This document shows positions 8,029-10,425 of a DNA stretch of 10,425 bases, in pieces. The stretch's first letter is position 1, and each line of letters starts with the position of its first letter. The notes beneath the pieces were generated by a model, which saw only the letters and a list, made by a program, of their open reading frames with translations, had not been told where the DNA came from and made no database searches. The position numbers and the translations under genes are program-made. Origin of the DNA: Syntrophomonas sp. UBA5288 (GTDB lineage: Bacteria; Bacillota; Syntrophomonadia; Syntrophomonadales; Syntrophomonadaceae); NCBI GenBank assembly GCA_002408445.1, contig DHSK01000004.1, positions 1,336 through 11,760 of the forward strand, written 5' to 3'.

Positions 8029-8083
8029 AGTGACCACTCCCCTCATAAATTAAACAGTATCACTCAAGTCTGATGCACTTTGG

Positions 8084-8734
8084 CTATTCTCCCGTATTTT
8101 CACTACTGCTTATGCCATCCAGAACTATATCTACCATTTTGCTGATCTCCTCGCGGAGGTCAAAGTTGGAAGTATCCTGCAGCCATTCCCAGACTATAGT
8201 ACCACGCAGCAGATCAATATAACGAACCAGCAGCTTTAACTGGACATCGGTCCTTATTTCTCCAGCCTGTTGCCCCTGCCGGATTATCTCAGCTATAATC
8301 CTATGGGTACCTCGTTCTTGAAGTTCATTTTCTGAATCCCGATATTTATCAGAGGAATAGTACGAGGTTTTAAAGCGATAGGCGAGAACAATTCCCGTAA
8401 GCTCCGCGTTGATCTCCACCCATCCGTAGGCGTTGTTTAAGGCGCTAAGTAAGCGGGACCGGGTATCAGGCAGGTTTTGAAGTTTTACCAATGCCTCCTG
8501 CGCCAAGCCGTTAGAAATGTCTTTAACATATTCATTAGCGATAGCTTCTTTCTCCGGAAAATAGTTGTACAGCGTTTTCCGAGCCACATCGGCTGCTTCT
8601 GCGATCTGCTCCATGGTAGTATTAGAAAAGCCTTGCTGCTCAAACAGTTTCATAGCAACGTTAATTATCTTCTGCCGCAAATCCCGTTTTTTTCTTTCCA
8701 TCCGTCCCTCACCGGATATACTGTTTATTTCCAC
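8084..8734 (-). CDS. TetR/AcrR-family transcriptional regulator of the second cassette
   Basis: With the GTG start used here the protein has 216 residues. A TetR N-terminal domain carries the helix-turn-helix TTMEQIAEAADVARKTLYNYFPEKEAI at about 39-65, followed by a helical ligand domain that differs from that of the other regulator in the window. The GTG at 8734 lies 8 bases after a perfect AGGAGG. A GTG at 8743 would overlap that ribosome site and is unlikely. An ATG at 8701 (205 residues, MERKKRDL) with a weaker GAGGG is a real alternative. The phosphotransferase gene begins 55 bases downstream with no terminator between. A consensus promoter and paired repeats lie just upstream, which fits autorepression and co-control of the enzyme. 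The effector is unknown. Confidence 0.9.
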   Translation of the reverse strand: MEINSISGEGRMERKKRDLRQKIINVAMKLFEQQGFSNTTMEQIAEAADVARKTLYNYFPEKEAIANEYVKDISNGLAQEALVKLQNLPDTRSRLLSALNNAYGWVEINAELTGIVLAYRFKTSYYSSDKYRDSENELQERGTHRIIAEIIRQGQQAGEIRTDVQLKLLVRYIDLLRGTIVWEWLQDTSNFDLREEISKMVDIVLDGISSSENTGE

Positions 8735-8786
8735 AATTTGCACCTCCTGAAATTTCTTCTGAAAGACTGTGCTTAAAAAAATAAAT

Positions 8787-8817
8787 TACACAATGTATAA
8801 ATATACACAATGTATAA
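8787..8817 (-). promoter_or_regulatory. Tandem operator-like repeats over the tetR start of transcription
   Basis: TACACAATGTATAA occurs twice in the same direction (8787-8800 and 8804-8817), 17 bp apart. Each copy has an internal palindrome, TACA-CAA-TGTA. In the second copy this extends to TATACA-CAA-TGTATA with perfect 6-bp arms. The pair begins just after the -10 of the minus-strand promoter and covers the expected start of transcription, a normal place for a repressor. The likely ligand is the TetR protein encoded downstream. The sequence is unrelated to the operators of the other cassette. Confidence 0.7.
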
Positions 8818-8820
8818 TTT

Positions 8821-8849
8821 ATTATAGACAGTTTACTATTAATTGTCAA
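8821..8849 (-). promoter_or_regulatory. Consensus sigma-A promoter of the second tetR-phosphotransferase cassette
   Basis: On the minus strand TTGACA (8849-8844) and TATAAT (8826-8821) are separated by exactly 17 bases, again perfect matches to consensus. Transcription would start near 8814, inside the tandem repeats, leaving a leader of about 80 bases. The geometry mirrors that of the plus-strand cassette. Confidence 0.92.
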
Positions 8850-9070
8850 CCATGTTAGTGAAATCCAAAGAGGCTTTTTCTGCTGCCAGGGCAGGTTTAT
8901 CTGTAAACCCAGGATTACTGTGTAAAAATCTCTTATCGTTTAATACCATGGGTTTGGTAAAATAGAGCTTCTCTACTACGGAAGGTTGTGGAAAATAAAA
9001 CCACACCTGCTTCAAATTGGTCTACCTTACTGCAAGGTTGACCGGAGGAATATTCTCTAAAAGTTAAAAT
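8850..9070. other. Non-coding stretch with a run of short hairpins
   Basis: I see no convincing gene here. Several short inverted repeats follow one another: GGTTTA/TAAACC (8894-8909), TAGAG/CTCTA (8963-8975), GGTTGTGG with CCACACC (8984-9007, one bulge), and GGTCTACCTT with AAGGTTGACC (9019-9043, one T-T mismatch, 5-base loop). A GGAGGA follows at 9044 but no start codon is placed to use it. No known riboswitch or T-box motif was recognised. It could be a structured leader or small RNA on either strand, or decayed sequence. Confidence 0.4.
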
Positions 9071-9078
9071 CTTGCTAA

Positions 9079-9107
9079 TTGTATTCCTTCTAAAAATATC
9101 TTACAAT
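9079..9107 (+). promoter_or_regulatory. Probable promoter of the small cysteine-rich gene
   Basis: TTGTAT (9079-9084) and TACAAT (9102-9107) are spaced by 17 bases. Each differs from consensus at one or two positions. Start of transcription near 9114 would leave a very short leader that contains the GGAGGTGA ribosome site at 9118-9125. Confidence 0.55.
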
Positions 9108-9130
9108 ATTTAGAAACGGAGGTGAGAATT

Positions 9131-9637
9131 ATGAGTTATGATTATGTAGCTCCCGAAATGTGGAAAAAACTTGCACTGGATTTTTCCAAACGCTGGTTGG
9201 CCCATGATGGACTGTGGTTTCAAGCCGTTGAACGCAATTTTGGAATTGATAATGCTATAAAATGTGATATAGAGGCCTGGGAAAAGATGACCGTGCTTGA
9301 AGCAAAACGAATAATGGAATTATTAAATATTGAACCCGGCGGCGGGCTGGAGGCTCTTGAACAATGCCTTAAGTACAGACTGTATTCCTTCCTGAACGAA
9401 CAGGAAATAAAAAGGGTCGATGATAAAACCCTGATTTTCTCTATGAACGCATGCCGGGTGCAGGCGGCCCGACAGAAAAAAGGTCTGGAATTTTTCCAAT
9501 GTAAACCGGTGGGCGTAGTTGAATACGGCAACTTCGCTAAAACAGTCGATCCCCGCATCAAAACCAGATGCATAGGCTGTCCCCCGGACGAAGTACCTCC
9601 TGAATGGCATTGCTGCTGGGAATTTACGATAGAGTAA
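9131..9637 (+). CDS. Small cysteine-rich protein, DUF6125-like
   Basis: This 168-residue soluble protein has no signal peptide or membrane segment. It resembles, from memory, the uncharacterised DUF6125 family of anaerobes, which is distantly like L-2-amino-thiazoline-4-carboxylate hydrolase proteins. The N-terminal half is helical (WLAHDGLWFQAVERNFGIDNAIKCDIEAW). The C-terminal half holds NACRVQAARQ (Cys108), FFQCKPVG (Cys124), and a terminal cluster RCIGCPPDEVPPEWHCCWEF with Cys147, Cys150, His160, Cys161 and Cys162. The grouping could bind a metal or supply catalytic thiols; this is inference. A GTG at 9122 is in frame but overlaps the ribosome site GGAGGTGA, so the ATG at 9131 is used. 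The gene stands alone between its own promoter and a strong terminator, so the neighbours give no clue to its role. Confidence 0.8.
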   Translation: MSYDYVAPEMWKKLALDFSKRWLAHDGLWFQAVERNFGIDNAIKCDIEAWEKMTVLEAKRIMELLNIEPGGGLEALEQCLKYRLYSFLNEQEIKRVDDKTLIFSMNACRVQAARQKKGLEFFQCKPVGVVEYGNFAKTVDPRIKTRCIGCPPDEVPPEWHCCWEFTIE

Positions 9638-9659
9638 ACAGGATAGAATCTACAAGAGT

Positions 9660-9701
9660 AAACCGTTTTTAGGTATAAAAGAACCTAAAAACGGTTTTTT
9701 T
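9660..9701 (+). terminator. Rho-independent terminator after the cysteine-rich gene
   Basis: AAACCGTTTTTAGGT (9660-9674) and ACCTAAAAACGGTTT (9683-9697) form a perfect 15-bp stem with an 8-base loop. The stem runs into a tract of seven T (9695-9701). It begins 22 bases after the stop codon. Confidence 0.94.
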
Positions 9702-10022
9702 GTGCGAAAACGAAAGAAGGAGCCATGACCGAAGAATTCCTAGGTGTTCAATGCAAAGCGCGATAATCTTTGGCAGATATTTATTCAATTAAAATTATTC
9801 ATAGCCTTCATTTACGTCGAAAAAGCAGGATGCTGTCGTTTCTAATGGATGATTAAAATAGTGACATCTTGTTGTCGTAGCAATATTGCAGAATTAAAGA
9901 GGTAGAACAATGTTCTATATAGAAAATATTAATAACAATTATAAAATTTAAACTGAATATGTAAAATAATGCCGATATTATGGAGGGGTGGTTAACAGGA
10001 ATTACCGAAAGGTGATCTTTAA
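9702..10022. other. Gene-poor, AT-rich stretch upstream of the cas2 remnant
   Basis: No supportable gene is present; all frames are broken by stops. A perfect 15-bp palindrome TAGAACAATGTTCTA lies at 9903-9917 and may be a protein-binding site. A typical type I-C locus would have cas1 directly upstream of cas2, but no cas1, cas4 or effector gene can be read here. AAAGGTGAT at about 10009-10017 is a plausible ribosome site for the remnant that follows. The stretch probably records a deletion of the cas operon. Confidence 0.5.
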
Positions 10023-10241
10023 ATGATGAAAGAAAATACAATTGCACATATTCGAAATTCAGTATTTGAATGTTTGGTTGATCCGGCTCAGTTTGTTAAG
10101 TTGAAAAGCGATCTGGAGAAGATAATAGATACCAATCAGGATAGCCTTCGTTACTATCTCTTAGGTTCAAACTGGAAAAGGCGAGTAGAGCATGTAGGTG
10201 CAAAAGCAACTTATGATCCTGAGGGAACAATGGTTTTATAG
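10023..10241 (+). pseudogene. cas2: 5'-truncated type I-C cas2 remnant
   Basis: Cas2 forms the core of the Cas1-Cas2 spacer integration complex. The 72-residue frame reads HIRNSVFECLVDPAQF, then DSLRYYLLGSNWKRRVEHVGAKATYDPEGTMVL. I recognise this as residues about 34-96 of the 96-97-residue type I-C Cas2, with an intact C terminus. The first part is wrong: after MM the reading is KENTIA, and the usual beginning (MMVLVTYDV followed by an arginine-rich helix) is missing. That segment forms the first strand of the ferredoxin fold and carries the metal-binding aspartate. About 24 codons are lacking relative to a full gene. A ribosome site AAAGGTGAT still precedes the ATG pair, which suggests an internal deletion. 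No cas1 lies upstream. The product is unlikely to fold or act. The position directly before a CRISPR leader supports the identity. Confidence 0.85.
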
Positions 10242-10282
10242 CGCGAACCTGTAATGGTTGGATAAACTATGGGAGGTTCGCG
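10242..10282 (+). repeat. Inverted repeat immediately after the cas2 stop
   Basis: CGCGAACCT (10242-10250) and AGGTTCGCG (10274-10282) are perfect 9-bp arms around a 23-base centre. The element starts at the base after the cas2 stop codon and has no T tract. From memory, a similar GCGAACC...GGTTCGC pair occurs between cas2 and the array in other type I-C loci, so it may be part of the leader that directs spacer integration or transcription. Confidence 0.6.
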
Positions 10283-10406
10283 ATAGCTGGGAATAAGGAA
10301 CCAGGATTGATTAATTATCTTTTTTGTATATAGTATTGAAGAATAAATTGAGTTTCGCGGAAACTACAAAAGTAGAGCCCTTTATATCTCATGTTTATTA
10401 ATGACA
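10242..10406 (+). promoter_or_regulatory. CRISPR leader
   Basis: This is the 165-base, mostly AT-rich segment between the cas2 remnant and the first CRISPR repeat. It has no open frame. Leaders hold the array promoter and the integration signals. I do not see an unambiguous promoter, though TTTTTTGTATATAGTATTGAAG near 10320 is AT-rich enough to contain a -10 (TATAGT). The call rests on position between cas2 and the repeat. Confidence 0.65.
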
Positions 10407-10425
10407 GTCGCACCTCTCATGGGTG
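10407..10425 (+). CRISPR. First repeat of a type I-C CRISPR array, cut by the window end
   Basis: GTCGCACCTCTCATGGGTG matches the first 19 bases of the roughly 32-base type I-C repeat family, which begins GTCGCACC, has a GGGTGCG arm and ends GTGGATTGAAAT. The CACC/GGTG arms that form the crRNA hairpin are visible. Only part of one repeat is inside the window, so the number of repeats and spacers is not visible. The cas2 remnant and leader upstream make the call firm despite the short length. Confidence 0.82.

Noticed and set aside
9725..9766. Short peptide gene (MTEEFLGVQCKAR) with AGGAG upstream
   Set aside because: The ribosome site is only a few bases from the ATG, the frame is 13 codons, and it follows a terminator without a visible promoter.
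9903..9917. LexA (SOS) box at AGAACAATGTTCT
   Set aside because: The Firmicute LexA site has GAAC and GTTC separated by four bases; here the gap is three, so spacing does not fit.
9971..9997. Remnant of the cas1 C terminus (frame reading PILWRGG then stop)
   Set aside because: The resemblance to Cas1 tails is only a few residues just upstream of the cas2 remnant and could easily be chance; no other Cas1 residues can be read upstream.

Overview
The window looks like chromosomal DNA of an anaerobic, probably spore-forming Firmicute of the class Clostridia (Peptococcaceae or Syntrophomonadaceae type). This rests on moderate GC, consensus sigma-A promoters with strong AGGAGG-type ribosome sites, U-tailed terminators, cobalamin nucleotide-loop genes, a small cysteine-rich protein of a type I associate with Clostridia and Deltaproteobacteria, and type I-C CRISPR remains. 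The assignment is inferred from style and protein resemblance; no database was searched.

Layout. (1) 92-1735: cobT and cobU on the plus strand, for lower-ligand activation and nucleotide-loop assembly of cobalamin, closed by a perfect 15-bp stem terminator. (2) 1819-5213: a self-contained plus-strand cassette. It has a textbook TTGACA-17-TATAAT promoter whose spacer is filled by an 18-bp operator, with an exact inverted copy of that operator just downstream, then a TetR-family regulator and an 877-residue ATP-dependent phosphotransferase that closely resembles rifampicin phosphotransferase (Rph). (3) 8849-5359: a second cassette with the same architecture on the minus strand, with its own TTGACA-17-TATAAT promoter, a 14-bp direct repeat over the start of transcription, a different TetR regulator, and an 889-residue enzyme of the same domain order but with a very different central (acceptor) domain. 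The two cassettes converge tail to tail over a 145-bp gap that holds a hairpin. (4) 8850-9701: a hairpin-rich spacer, then a single-gene unit for a small cysteine-rich protein (DUF6125-like) with its own promoter and terminator. (5) 9702-10425: a gene-poor stretch, then a 5'-truncated type I-C cas2 remnant, an AT-rich leader beginning with a perfect inverted repeat, and the first 19 bases of a CRISPR repeat at the window edge.

How the genes work together. The two regulator-phosphotransferase cassettes are the most interesting content. Both enzymes have an N-terminal ATP-grasp domain, a central domain, and a C-terminal swivelling phosphohistidine domain. Both lack the C-terminal PEP/pyruvate TIM barrel of true PEP synthase, so they are better read as small-molecule (antibiotic-type) phosphotransferases than as metabolic enzymes. 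The paired, separately de-repressible arrangement suggests inducible protection against two different compounds. The acceptor of the second enzyme cannot be told from sequence alone. The cob operon, the small cysteine-rich gene and the CRISPR remnant appear functionally unrelated to them.
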